From NCBI RefSeq assembly GCF_000614025.1, contig NZ_BAKF01000004.1, forward strand, positions 1-64,000: a stretch of DNA of 64,000 nucleotides, read 5' to 3'. The notes below the pieces were generated by a model. It was not told the DNA's origin. It was given only the letters and a program-made list of their open reading frames with translations, and did no database searches. This DNA comes from Prevotella aurantiaca JCM 15754. GTDB lineage: Bacteria > Bacteroidota > Bacteroidia > Bacteroidales > Bacteroidaceae. Below are positions 54,219 through 63,945 of the stretch, one piece after another. Each line of letters starts with the position of its first letter. Within the stretch, counting starts at the first letter, position 1. The position numbers were made by a program, and so were the translations under genes.

Positions 54219-55562
54219 TTATTTGACCTGTCCATTCTCATAAAAGTTTAACATTTGAAGATTGTATAGCGTCATATACTTGCTCTGCAGCTCATTTTGT
54301 TGAGCTGTAATCAAGTTGTTCATACCTTCGCGAAGTTCCACGATGTTCTTCAATCCGAGGCGGAACTGTTCAGAAAGCATCTCATAACTGGTTTGCTGAC
54401 TCTCTGTATTTATAACAGCAGACTTATACTTTGCTTGGTTCGTACTTGCCTGAATCAAATAGTTTTCTTTTGTTGAATAAAGCTGAGTACGTTGGTTTTG
54501 TAAAGCGAGTTGATTGCTTTCTAAACTTATACGAGCTTTGTTTACAGCTGTCCGCGTCTGTCGTTGGTCCCAAATAGGTATGTTAATTGTTATTCCAACG
54601 CCTCCAGCAAGATTGTTTTTTAGCTGTGTTCCATACGCATTACTATTCATTGTTGTAACGTTTGATGATATTCCGCCACTCAATCCAATAGTTGGAAGGT
54701 ATTGCGCTTTGGCTTGTTTGATACTTAATTCTCCTACTTCTACTGCCAATTGCTTGCCCTTTATCTCTGGACGAGAGGTTAAAGCACGCTCATAAACAGT
54801 CTGTAATCCAGGAATCTCAGCTAACGCATCGCCGTTCAAGCTGTCTGGAATAGCAATCTCAAAGTCCTCATCTGTAATTTCCAATAGCTGTTTTAGCTGG
54901 CGAGTATAGTTGAGAAGGTTGCCTTGTTGTGCCACTACATTATACTCATCGTTAGCACGTTGAGCTGTCAATTGCGAAAGGTCAGCCTTGCTAAAAGTAC
55001 CCACTTCCACCATAGTTTTACCACGTTCTTCGTTTTCCTTGCTCCATTCCAAACTCTTCTCATTAACCTTTATGGCTTCAGCAGTGTACAGAATTTGAAT
55101 GTAAATCTGTGTTATCTGCTCCTGAATAGAGTTGGCTGTGATGGCAGAATCGACAGTAGCTTGCTGTTCGGTAAGCTTGTTCTGTCTAATCTTCATTCGG
55201 TTTTGGTTTCCATTCCAAATAGTCCAATTGAAGTTAATAGCATACATACCATTGTAAGACAATTTGTCTACGCTGCTTGTTACATAGCCATTGGTAACCG
55301 TTGCACGTCCCGTTTGTGGGAAAGGAGTATACGACAGGTTTTGTGAAGTAGAAGCGTTAACCAAAGGAAACAACTCCGCCTGCGACTGAAGTACACTTTC
55401 GTGCGCTGATGCCTTTGTAAGAACATTTTGTCGAAGAGTAACATTATGCTTTAAAGCATAGTCGAGACACTCTTGAAGTGTCCATTTGCGAGCCTCTGCT
55501 TGTGTCGCTAATAGCAGACAAAAGCTCATGATCAAAACAAATAAAATCTTTACTTTGCTCAT
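54219..55562 (-). CDS. TolC-family outer membrane efflux protein
   Basis: The 447-residue protein has a signal peptide (ending ATQAEA) and the paired coiled-coil repeats of TolC, including WTLQECLDYALKHN at the start and RAEIKGKQLAVEV-like (RPEIKGKQLAVEV) segments in the second half. It would form the outer membrane duct of a tripartite pump. Its inner-membrane partners downstream are broken, so it may serve another pump. Confidence 0.9.
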   Translation of the reverse strand: MSKVKILFVLIMSFCLLLATQAEARKWTLQECLDYALKHNVTLRQNVLTKASAHESVLQSQAELFPLVNASTSQNLSYTPFPQTGRATVTNGYVTSSVDKLSYNGMYAINFNWTIWNGNQNRMKIRQNKLTEQQATVDSAITANSIQEQITQIYIQILYTAEAIKVNEKSLEWSKENEERGKTMVEVGTFSKADLSQLTAQRANDEYNVVAQQGNLLNYTRQLKQLLEITDEDFEIAIPDSLNGDALAEIPGLQTVYERALTSRPEIKGKQLAVEVGELSIKQAKAQYLPTIGLSGGISSNVTTMNSNAYGTQLKNNLAGGVGITINIPIWDQRQTRTAVNKARISLESNQLALQNQRTQLYSTKENYLIQASTNQAKYKSAVINTESQQTSYEMLSEQFRLGLKNIVELREGMNNLITAQQNELQSKYMTLYNLQMLNFYENGQVK

Positions 55563-55883
55563 CTTAAATCTTTTTACCGATACAACGGTAATAAAACAAA
55601 AGCAAACTAACGCTTTTATAAATAATTTTTAAAAATAAAACGATTAAATTATTCTTTTTGTTAAAGTTATGCCCTTTAAATATCTATTTGTCTATTGGGA
55701 TATTAGTAGTTGTTATGCAATTGCGTTTTTATATGTATCAATAGAAAAGGTAAACATCAACGAATAGTAATATTATCATTACTTGGGAAGCATATAAAGA
55801 GGTGATATTTTTTGCCAGTTGATTTTACCTTCGAATGGCTTTCGTTTTGTAAATATTTTATCAGTAAAAAGCGAAAGAAATTG

Positions 55884-55972
55884 TTTTGCGTTGTAATAGT
55901 GCCTGTTTTGCAATGCAAAAGAGGCCCTTTTGCCGTGCAAAACAGGCTCTTTTGCGAGGTAAAAGAGCCTAT
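55884..55972. repeat. 22-bp palindromic repeat array, copy 4
   Basis: TTTTGC begins at 55906, 55928 and 55950, exactly 22 bases apart. Each is followed after three bases by GCAAAA, GCAAAA and GTAAAA. A further TTTTGC at 55884 matches the previous register exactly (22 bases). It lies in the divergent gap between the TolC gene and tRNA-Leu. Apart from the tRNA promoter, nothing else was seen in 55563-56284. Confidence 0.88.
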
Positions 55973-56241
55973 ATTGTAAAGCTTTGATAATAAGAAAGTT
56001 GTGTGATAGATATTCTTATGAAAAATAATTACAATATAAACGCATTGCTTTTATTCTTAAATGGCGAGTTTAGACATATTGTGTTAGATAGTGTTTTTGT
56101 TGCTTTCATGTGGCGGTAGTACAACTTTCAAGTTTTAATAATTTAATAGGATAAATTATAAAAACATGATGCTGTAAAGTCATAATAATGGGGGTGAAAA
56201 TAAAAAAGATGAGTAGTTTAGAAGAAAAAGAGTATAAATAA

Positions 56242-56273
56242 TTTGGTCTTTAGCGAAAGTTAGCGTATCTTTG
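56242..56273 (+). promoter_or_regulatory. Promoter of tRNA-Leu
   Basis: TTTG (56242-56245) and TATCTTTG (56266-56273) are 20 bases apart, with the expected start 5-7 bases before the tRNA. Confidence 0.7.
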
Positions 56274-56284
56274 CAACCGCTTAT

Positions 56285-56366
56285 GCGCTTGTGGCGGAAT
56301 TGGTAGACGCGCCAGACTTAGGATCTGGTGATTTCCATCGTGCAGGTTCGATTCCTGTCAAGCGCA
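56285..56366 (+). tRNA. tRNA-Leu (anticodon UAG)
   Basis: The 82-base sequence folds into a class II tRNA. The acceptor stem is GCGCTTG/CAAGCGC with discriminator A. The anticodon stem CCAGA/TCTGG has a CTTAGGA loop with anticodon TAG (56319-56321), and there is a long variable arm. The T arm contains GGTTCGATTCC. CCA is not encoded. Confidence 0.96.
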
Positions 56367-56440
56367 CTTTCCTTTTGTTAAAGGCGTTGTTTTACTATTA
56401 AGAGGATAACTCCACTAATCACACTTGCTTTATAAGGATT

Positions 56441-57373
56441 ATGACTTACTTGAACAAAAGCTTACTGACATTGGCAGTATTGCTATTTAGCAGTCCAATG
56501 CTTGTGTCGTCCTATGCACAGCATTCTGCACTTTATTATAACAAAGTAGACAGCTTAAAGTTTGGTGACCGCATCAATTTGCGTACAAATGCCATTGATT
56601 GGGTAACGTTAACTCCTAATTTCGGCATAGAATATACGTTGGGAAACAAAAGCTGGAACAAATGGACTCTCGGTATTTCAGGAAAGATTAACTGGAGTAC
56701 ACAAACTAAAGACCTTACTTATAATGTATACGATATTTACGCTGGTAAAGTAGAATTGCGTAAATATTGGCACGGAAAGAACCCACGTCGTGTGTTCTAT
56801 TGGGGCGTATATGGTGGCGCAAATAACTTCAATATAAAGTTTTCTGAGATTGGAAAGAAGGGTAATGCCTTTTCTGGAGGACTCATGGTAGGCACTATTG
56901 CACAGCTATATGGCTACCAAAATGGTGCAAGTCTTGACCTTGATCTCGGTATTAATGCTGGTGTGGTATTAGCAAAGTACGATGAATATCGCCGTGATGT
57001 TGTTAACAATCAGCACGTTTACACTACTGTGATGCCGCAAAGTGGTTACAAGCTAACATTCGACCCATTGGTCTATGCTACTTCAACTGATATTATAAAG
57101 GTGGGACTGACCTATCATTTTGGTACAAGAGTGGCAAATCGATACAAGAAACGCGAAGTGGTGGACGAGAAATATCGTATAGAATTAGCGAACAAAGCTT
57201 ATGCGAAAGATACATTACGCATAACAAAAGAAGAAAAGAAGAAGGCTAAACATATAGAAAAGGCACGCAATAAGCGACTGAAAGAATACGAAAAAGCCAA
57301 GAAATATGCAGCTAAAGCTGAAGAAAAGGTAGCAAGAGAAGCTGATAAAAAGAAGAAAGGAACAGGAAAATGA
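56441..57373 (+). CDS. DUF3575 outer membrane protein with long lysine-rich tail
   Basis: The 310-residue protein has a signal peptide (ending SSYAQ) and a DUF3575-type barrel (about 30-230) with INLRTNAIDWVTLTPNFGIE and VELRKYWHGKNPRRVFYWG. The last 80 residues are a strongly basic helical tail (for example KEEKKKAKHIEKARNKRLKE). DUF3575 proteins occur in Bacteroidales fimbrial and outer-membrane gene clusters. The tail is not part of the usual 190-residue family and may contact peptidoglycan. It overlaps the next gene by four bases (ATGA). Confidence 0.85.
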   Translation: MTYLNKSLLTLAVLLFSSPMLVSSYAQHSALYYNKVDSLKFGDRINLRTNAIDWVTLTPNFGIEYTLGNKSWNKWTLGISGKINWSTQTKDLTYNVYDIYAGKVELRKYWHGKNPRRVFYWGVYGGANNFNIKFSEIGKKGNAFSGGLMVGTIAQLYGYQNGASLDLDLGINAGVVLAKYDEYRRDVVNNQHVYTTVMPQSGYKLTFDPLVYATSTDIIKVGLTYHFGTRVANRYKKREVVDEKYRIELANKAYAKDTLRITKEEKKKAKHIEKARNKRLKEYEKAKKYAAKAEEKVAREADKKKKGTGK

Positions 57374-57924
57374 AAAGGTTATTCATAGCTTTCTTAAGTG
57401 TATTGGCTGTAATAACAGCACATAGTCAGGCCATATCTGTTAATACTGACGTGGCAATGTTGGCGCTACAGACATATAATATAGGTGCAGAAATGACAAT
57501 AGGTAATCGTTCTACATTGGGATTGAGCGTGTTTACCAACAATAAACCCTATTGGCACACGGATATGAAGATGATTGGTGTGCAACCAGAATATCGCTAC
57601 TACTTCGGTGGACGCCCCATGTACCATCATTTTATAGGTGTGAATGCATTGGCTGTCGACTACGATGTGAAATGGAAAGACACACGCTACGATGGTTTTG
57701 CAGTAGGTGCTGGTCTTACATTTGGTTATGTTGTGTCGCTTTCCGGCCATTGGACGATTGATGCGCATGCAGGTGTTGGAATGGTAGTCTTCCATCAAAC
57801 GAAGACAACCGACGGACTCCCTAATTTGCAAACAACCTCAGGAGGAAAGACGCAAGATGGATATACAGGTTACGAAATATTGCCAACTAAGGTTGGAATC
57901 ACGCTTTCCTACATATTAAGATAA
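57370..57924 (+). CDS. DUF3575-like outer membrane barrel protein
   Basis: The 184-residue protein has a signal peptide (ending TAHSQ) and a small barrel with YNIGAEMTIGNRSTLGLS and PEYRYYFGGRPMYHHFIG, ending in GITLSYILR. The pattern fits DUF3575 without any tail. It is translationally coupled to the gene before it and lies 23 bases before the OmpA-like gene. Confidence 0.82.
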   Translation: MKRLFIAFLSVLAVITAHSQAISVNTDVAMLALQTYNIGAEMTIGNRSTLGLSVFTNNKPYWHTDMKMIGVQPEYRYYFGGRPMYHHFIGVNALAVDYDVKWKDTRYDGFAVGAGLTFGYVVSLSGHWTIDAHAGVGMVVFHQTKTTDGLPNLQTTSGGKTQDGYTGYEILPTKVGITLSYILR

Positions 57925-57947
57925 AGAAATAAGATAAAAGAAATAAG

Positions 57948-60430
57948 ATGAAGTTGAGCAGAAATCGTTACCTTGTTATTCTGTTTCTACTACTCACTTA
58001 TGTGAGTATAGGCCGCGCACAGGTGTTGCACATAACTGGTAACGTTTATAAAAACATGAAATCGTTCGACGGAGGGAAGGCGAATAAAGTGCCACTCTCC
58101 GTTCCTGTCTATATTTTTGATAATCGAGATGAGGCCAATAGGCAAGCTGCTACATATAGAAGCAAGAGTAAAGGATTCAGTCAAGAGGTTACAATAAAGA
58201 GCAATGCAACCGTGACACCAGACTATGATGGACACTTCGAGCTGATATCTCGGCCAAAGGAGCACTCATGGTAATAAATGAAGGGGAGGTAAAGGTCGTT
58301 AATATAGGCTCAAATCTTCAATATGACATTGTTTTTACAGATGGATCTAAGACTCTTTTACTTGCAAATACAACTGTACTTGGTAAGCGTTTAGGAGCCA
58401 ACGTCGTGGAAATGAAACCTATAGACGATGGTCCGAACTTGCATTGGGACGTAACTGTGAAGTTACCAGAGTGGTACACAAAGGACCATTCACGTCTTAT
58501 TTTCCAGCCAATGGTTATAAATTGTGAAGAGGAAGATACCATTCAGTATCTTGAACCATTGGTGTTTGAGGGGAAAAAGTATCATAAGAATCAAATCAGA
58601 AGAAAGAGTTTTGACTATAAACGAAACGATTCGTTGAGCAATTACTTTATCAAAGACCAACCAACAACGAAAGATGAGTTTACCTTTCGTTGGGAAGTAA
58701 CGTATCCAAAGCCTAATCCTAACAAAAGCTACAAATGGGGTTCGGTGTTAAGATTAGAGGATTATACACACGTTTACTTTGAAGATAGGTCGAAAAACGG
58801 AACTTGTAACACACGCAAACCTTGGAAACTGCTCGATGTTTCAATGGCAATGAAGCAGATAAAACTAACGCCTCAATATTACGAACAGGCCCGAGCACAG
58901 TTGCGAGAAGTGCCCCGCGATCTTCAACTTACATTTGTTGTGGGCAAAGACGAACTTACTTCTGATGAATCAAACCAGCAACATCTTGAACAACTTGTGA
59001 AGGAACTACGTTCTTATGGCCGTGCTTTGATGAACTTTACTGTACAGGGAACAGCATCGCCAGAAGGTAATGTTGCGACTAATACAAAGCTTGCTAACAT
59101 GCGTGCAAGGAAAGCTTTGTCGATAATTGGAGGACAAATATCGAGTGCTGGACTCGAAGTGAAAGAACCATTGGTTTACACTTGGTTCGATGTAGCGGAC
59201 TCTTTGAAGGCTCGCAACTTAGAAACAGAGTCTAATACATTGCGTAACTACGCCTTTAACAATAATGCAAGTGGGTTGAGAGAAATGCAAACCTTGCCTG
59301 TTATACAGGAAATTCTACAGAATCAGCGCTTGATGCGTTGTACCTATACGTTAAGACAGAATAAAGTTCTTGATGCTCAAGAAGTGTTGTGGACCTATTA
59401 TAATGATGCAGATTATCAAAAAGGAGGAAAGAATATTTTCTCAAATGGAGACTACTACAATCTTTTCACGCAAATAAAAGATTCAGTAGAATTACGGAAG
59501 CTGACCTATCGTGCGTGGAATGAGATTAAGTTACGTAAGACAATGCAGTTTAGTCCGTTTGCTGCTTATGTGGCAAATCGTGTTGCTTGTTATGCTATAG
59601 AGAGCGACTCTATCGACTTAAATATTCTCTCACCTTTTGTAGATATGAAGGCCGGACTAGAAGTTTCGCGTCCTATTTCTTTCGATAATGAATATCGTTA
59701 CACTGTGAATAGAAGAGAGATAGTAGCTAATCAAGCTATCATGTACTTCAAGTCAATGAAGCTTGGAGAGGCTTATCACCTTGCAAGTAAGTTGCCTGAT
59801 ACAGACGAATATAAGGACATAAAGATGTTCACAGACTTGGAAACGCTATTCTTTAAGCAAGGAAAAACACCTGATGAAGACCGCCGTGCGAAGGAAGCAT
59901 TAAGCTATGTGATGAGATCTAACGCTGAAAACTATGCTATATTGAGCTTTGAATTGGCTTCAGAATTAGGCAAAACATACGAAGAACTTGAACCGCTTAT
60001 CGACTCTTTGCCCGACAATAGTGCAAAGAAGTGGTATATGAAAGGTGTAATAGCAGCAGGAAAACCTGATATGAGTGACGATGATTTTATGGAATTAACG
60101 GCAAAGTATGGTCCTGATGTTGCGTTAAGAATGACAGACAACACTACTCCTGCTTTTTTAGCGTACTTCCAACACAGCTTTGATATGAAGCCACAGTACA
60201 AAGGTTTCTATAATTCTGACGCTAATATTCCTGACGATGTAAGAAAGAGAAACCCTTATGAAGAAAAGAATATAGAGCAATACAGACAGAAATTCATAGA
60301 TTTGATGATTGCCGCAGGTAAGATGAAAGCGCCTGAAAGCGCTGAGGAAGCTATTGAAAATAGTAACGAAGTGGACAGCAAAAGCAACGTTGAAACAACC
60401 AATTTACCAACAGAGGAGGTTAAGGAATGA
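57948..60430 (+). pseudogene. OmpA-like outer membrane protein, frameshifted in this sequence
   Basis: Restored, the protein has 827 residues: a signal peptide (ending GRAQ), a carboxypeptidase-regulatory-like N-terminal beta-domain, a central OmpA-like region (LTFVVGKDELTSDESNQQ, then GTASPEGNVATNTKLANMRA) and a helical C-terminal half of about 400 residues with TPR-like pattern. The frame stops at 58274 and restarts at 58268. One G is missing near 58244; with it the text reads HFELDISAKGALMVINEGEV. OmpA-like domains often bind peptidoglycan, but the canonical residues were not checked. The stop overlaps the next start by four bases. The break is probably a sequence error. Confidence 0.83.
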
Positions 60431-63400
60431 AGAAGATAACGTCCCTAATCGTAGCTTTTTTTACGATAATAGCCCTACAAGCACAAACTCCAATAGGTCA
60501 ACCCACTGATACTTTAGCAAGAGATTTGAGTGATTTGGAGAATAAAATGGCATCTGAAGGTATCACTATGAAAACTGATACAGCTTATTATGGTGTCCGA
60601 AAACAGTATAATTTCAATGCTTTAGACTATAGTCTTGATGGACGACACCGCTATCAAGGCGACCGATGGGTTAAGGGAAACTTTGGTAAACATACATTTT
60701 TGGATTTCGGAGCAGGGGCTGTTTTCTATCAACACAACAACGATTACCAGCTGACAACCCAAGCTGGCGTTCATATTAGATTAGGTAAAGAGCTAAGTCC
60801 AATGAGTACTTTCAGAGTTGGAGTGGGGGGAGAACTAGGTTATATAAATAGTCAACCCAACGCAAACTGGACAATTCGCACAGATGTAGACTACCTTTTC
60901 AACTTCTCTAACTATCTTTTAGGTTATCGTCCTGACCGTCCTTTAAGTGTTTCTGGTATTCTTGGAGTAGGTATTCAACATTCGAGTTTAACCAAATATG
61001 ATGGCTCTGTTGTTTCAAATAAGATGAAAGAAAAGGCTACTGCCTATAATGTTCATACAGGATTACAGTTCAAATTCTTTGCAGGAACACAAGCAGCGCT
61101 TTCTATTGAACCTTATATAATGGCAGGAACAGAGGGTATGGATTTAGACAAAGCGGCTAAATTTAATCACTTTAGCATAGGTTATGGAGTGAATTTGTCC
61201 TATATCTGGTACTTCAATAATAATATGTCGTCGCAAAATAATGCGGGTGACTTCAAGAAACGCTTTGCCGATGGTAAACGTTTGTTCCTTGAAGACCCTG
61301 CAAGACTGCGGTGGCGACGTCCTTGGTTCTTCGAATACATCTTAGGACCGACCTTATATCACAAAACAGATTTGAAGACAAGCGAAACTCTTGGCTATAG
61401 TATTAGCGCCAGTCTTGGTCAGTGGATGTCATCTGCCATCGGTGTAAGAGGAGGTGTAAATTTAACTAATGCACCATGGGTAAAGGGTAATCATACTACA
61501 TCGTTGCTTGGAAAGGCTGGTCTTTTCTTTGATGCGATACTCAATCCTTTTGGATTTACACGCCATTACAATTGGGATAGTGCTGTAGGGTTAAATCTTT
61601 TTGGTGGTTACGAGATGGGTTTGCTGCAGTTAGTGCATGCTGATATTAGTGATAAAACAAGCGGAAAGTATGCTGGATATCGCTTGGGAGCACAGATTTG
61701 GGCAAAACTTACAAACGATTTGCGCCTTACTTTCGAACCAAGTTACATCTTATTAGAACACTACGACCGCTTTGACGGACGTATGAGATACGACCAAACC
61801 GACTTTAAGTTGGGTTTATCGGTGCTATTTAGAAATAAAATGCATCGAAATTATGACCAAAATCCTGCGAAAGACGACCTACCCGAAAGAGGTATCTTTA
61901 TTGGAGGAGGCCTTGGATGGAACACTACTATCAATAAATGGCGTTACACTGACAAGTCGCGTGGACTGCTTTTGAACTTCAATGGCTTTGCTGGCTACAA
62001 CTTTAACATGTACCACGGGGTGAAAATCATGGCAGATCACGTTTCAAATCCTATCTGGCAGACAAGCAGCAGTAGCGGTTTTGGTAAGTTTACCTATGAG
62101 AATACGTTTGTTTCTGTCGACTATCAGCTTAACGCTCTCAATGCTATGACAGGCTATCGCCCCGGTAGACGTTGGAGTGTGAACCTTTATGGTGGTCCTT
62201 CGATGGTACTAAGCAAATACGGAAAGAAGGTAGATGTAGGCGCAAACATTGGTGGAATGCTTTTATATCGTGTGCTTCCTTATCTCTCTTTGTTTTATTC
62301 TCACACTATTTATTGGATGCCTAGCAGCCATTATGACTCTAATCAGATTTACACAACCCCTGGTGCGGTGTCTAATGTTCTAACACTTGGTGCGCAATAC
62401 CACATAAATGGTTTCGTTAAAACCATCAAAAACCTTCCTTGGAAGAATGCTCCTTCACCAGGACAACATCGTTTCTTCCTTGATTATGGATATGGATATG
62501 CCAATTATCCTATGCTTCCAAGCAAGGGAAAAGATTCATGGGGCACTTCTATGCAACTCTCGTTGGGTTGGTGGGCTAACTCTTTCCTCGGTGCGCGCAT
62601 AGGGTTGAATATGGCAAAAGGTGTAGATATGACAACTACACATACCGTAAATAGACAAACAGAAGATATTCACCATGCCATAGGTATGGGCTCAATAGCT
62701 GGAGATATACTCATTAACCCGTTAGGATTGAGTAAGAATTATAACTGGAGGTCGCTCGTTGGTGCTAACATTCTTGCGGGATATCAGAATGGTTGGCTCA
62801 TTATGAACGATGCAGAACATACCATTAAGGGCTCAAGAATCACTGTTAGTGGCTTCCGTGTAGGTTTACAGCTATGGACACGCCTTAGTCGCGACCTTCG
62901 TTTGAATATTGAACCCATGTATTCCGCACTTGATATACACGATAATATCTATATAAACGGAGCAGGAAATGCTCTATATAGAACGAAAGAAGCAGGTACT
63001 TCTCCTTTAAAATTAGGCAATTCATTCTCTCTTCGTGTAGGTTTGACTGTTCCGTTAAATCGTATTGCACGCTATGAAGATGCCGATATGACCTCTTATG
63101 TATCTAAAGAACCAATGCGATTCTTTGGTGCAGTAGGCGGCGGTTGGAATATTTTGCTTACCAAACATCGCTTTAGGGGTGATGGAGCAAAGGTTAATTT
63201 TACAGCCTTTGGAGGCTATAGACTAAACGAAGTATCGGCAGTTCGTCTTGGATTAGAGTATGTTATGGACGATGTTAAGTATGCTAGCATCGAAAATAGT
63301 AACGCTAAATTCTTTGAAGAGAAGCATAATATACTTTTCATTGCGGCCAATTATCAGGTTGACTTCCTATCTTACTTCCGTGGATACAACCCTAATCGCC

Positions 63401-63651
63401 CTTGGAACGTGGCTCTATATGCTGGTCCTGCGATCGGTATTCAAACGGGAAAAGAGCACAATAAAGATGGAGCTGTTAACTTAGGTATGACCGTTAGTCG
63501 CCAGATTTCGAAGAATTTCTCGGCATTCTACAATCACAACATCTATCTGATGGGCTTCTTAGGAAAGGAAAGTCTACTTCCAGGTACCAATCTTATGGGT
63601 AAAATTACAGCCTTAAACTGTATCAACTTTGGTTTGATGTATGATTTATAA
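60427..63651 (+). CDS. Large outer membrane protein with five barrel-like modules
   Basis: The 1,074-residue protein has a signal peptide (ending ALQAQ) and a body built of two alternating repeat types. Type A modules (about 80-285, 489-665 and 897-1074) share a YRPxRxWSVxLYGGP block, seen as GYRPDRPLSVSGILGVG, GYRPGRRWSVNLYGGPS and GYNPNRPWNVALYAGPA. Type B modules (about 298-470 and 681-880) share NPxGxxxxYNWxSxVGxNxxxGYxxGxL, as in NPFGFTRHYNWDSAVGLNLF. Each module looks like an 8- to 10-stranded barrel. It is the last gene of the DUF3575/OmpA operon and is closed by the terminator at 63673. Confidence 0.82.
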   Translation: MKKITSLIVAFFTIIALQAQTPIGQPTDTLARDLSDLENKMASEGITMKTDTAYYGVRKQYNFNALDYSLDGRHRYQGDRWVKGNFGKHTFLDFGAGAVFYQHNNDYQLTTQAGVHIRLGKELSPMSTFRVGVGGELGYINSQPNANWTIRTDVDYLFNFSNYLLGYRPDRPLSVSGILGVGIQHSSLTKYDGSVVSNKMKEKATAYNVHTGLQFKFFAGTQAALSIEPYIMAGTEGMDLDKAAKFNHFSIGYGVNLSYIWYFNNNMSSQNNAGDFKKRFADGKRLFLEDPARLRWRRPWFFEYILGPTLYHKTDLKTSETLGYSISASLGQWMSSAIGVRGGVNLTNAPWVKGNHTTSLLGKAGLFFDAILNPFGFTRHYNWDSAVGLNLFGGYEMGLLQLVHADISDKTSGKYAGYRLGAQIWAKLTNDLRLTFEPSYILLEHYDRFDGRMRYDQTDFKLGLSVLFRNKMHRNYDQNPAKDDLPERGIFIGGGLGWNTTINKWRYTDKSRGLLLNFNGFAGYNFNMYHGVKIMADHVSNPIWQTSSSSGFGKFTYENTFVSVDYQLNALNAMTGYRPGRRWSVNLYGGPSMVLSKYGKKVDVGANIGGMLLYRVLPYLSLFYSHTIYWMPSSHYDSNQIYTTPGAVSNVLTLGAQYHINGFVKTIKNLPWKNAPSPGQHRFFLDYGYGYANYPMLPSKGKDSWGTSMQLSLGWWANSFLGARIGLNMAKGVDMTTTHTVNRQTEDIHHAIGMGSIAGDILINPLGLSKNYNWRSLVGANILAGYQNGWLIMNDAEHTIKGSRITVSGFRVGLQLWTRLSRDLRLNIEPMYSALDIHDNIYINGAGNALYRTKEAGTSPLKLGNSFSLRVGLTVPLNRIARYEDADMTSYVSKEPMRFFGAVGGGWNILLTKHRFRGDGAKVNFTAFGGYRLNEVSAVRLGLEYVMDDVKYASIENSNAKFFEEKHNILFIAANYQVDFLSYFRGYNPNRPWNVALYAGPAIGIQTGKEHNKDGAVNLGMTVSRQISKNFSAFYNHNIYLMGFLGKESLLPGTNLMGKITALNCINFGLMYDL

Positions 63652-63672
63652 GGTTGTTGAGACAATATAAGC

Positions 63673-63703
63673 AAGAGCGAATGTCTTAATGATGTTCGCT
63701 CTT
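63673..63703 (+). terminator. Terminator of the DUF3575/OmpA operon
   Basis: AAGAGCGAA pairs with TTCGCTCTT (9 bp) and is followed by TTTTGTTTT. Confidence 0.75.
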
Positions 63704-63850
63704 TTTGTTTTAAGTGTTGGTATTTTTAAGGAGGCATACTCCTGTATCTGAAAATACAAATAGATACAGCAAATAGTTTAAATAGTTGTAAAGAATTTTG
63801 AAGAGTATTTGTTATGTATAATTATCTTAATATCAATACTTTATAATACC

Positions 63851-63945
63851 CATTGTTTTGCATTCCAAAACAGGCACTTTTGCACGATAAAACAGGTACT
63901 TTTGCTTTGCAAAACAACCGCTTTTGCAACATGAAACCGATATTA
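63851..63945. repeat. 22-bp palindromic repeat array, copy 5
   Basis: TTTTGC begins at 63856, 63878, 63900 and 63922, exactly 22 bases apart, four units with CCAAAA, ATAAAA, GCAAAA and ACATGAAA-type partners. It lies downstream of the operon terminator in the terminal 350 bases, where nothing else was recognised. Confidence 0.88.

Noticed and set aside
63851-63945. CRISPR array
   Set aside because: The repeated unit is 22 bases in total, with half-sites of six bases and no repeat/spacer division. No cas genes lie in the window.
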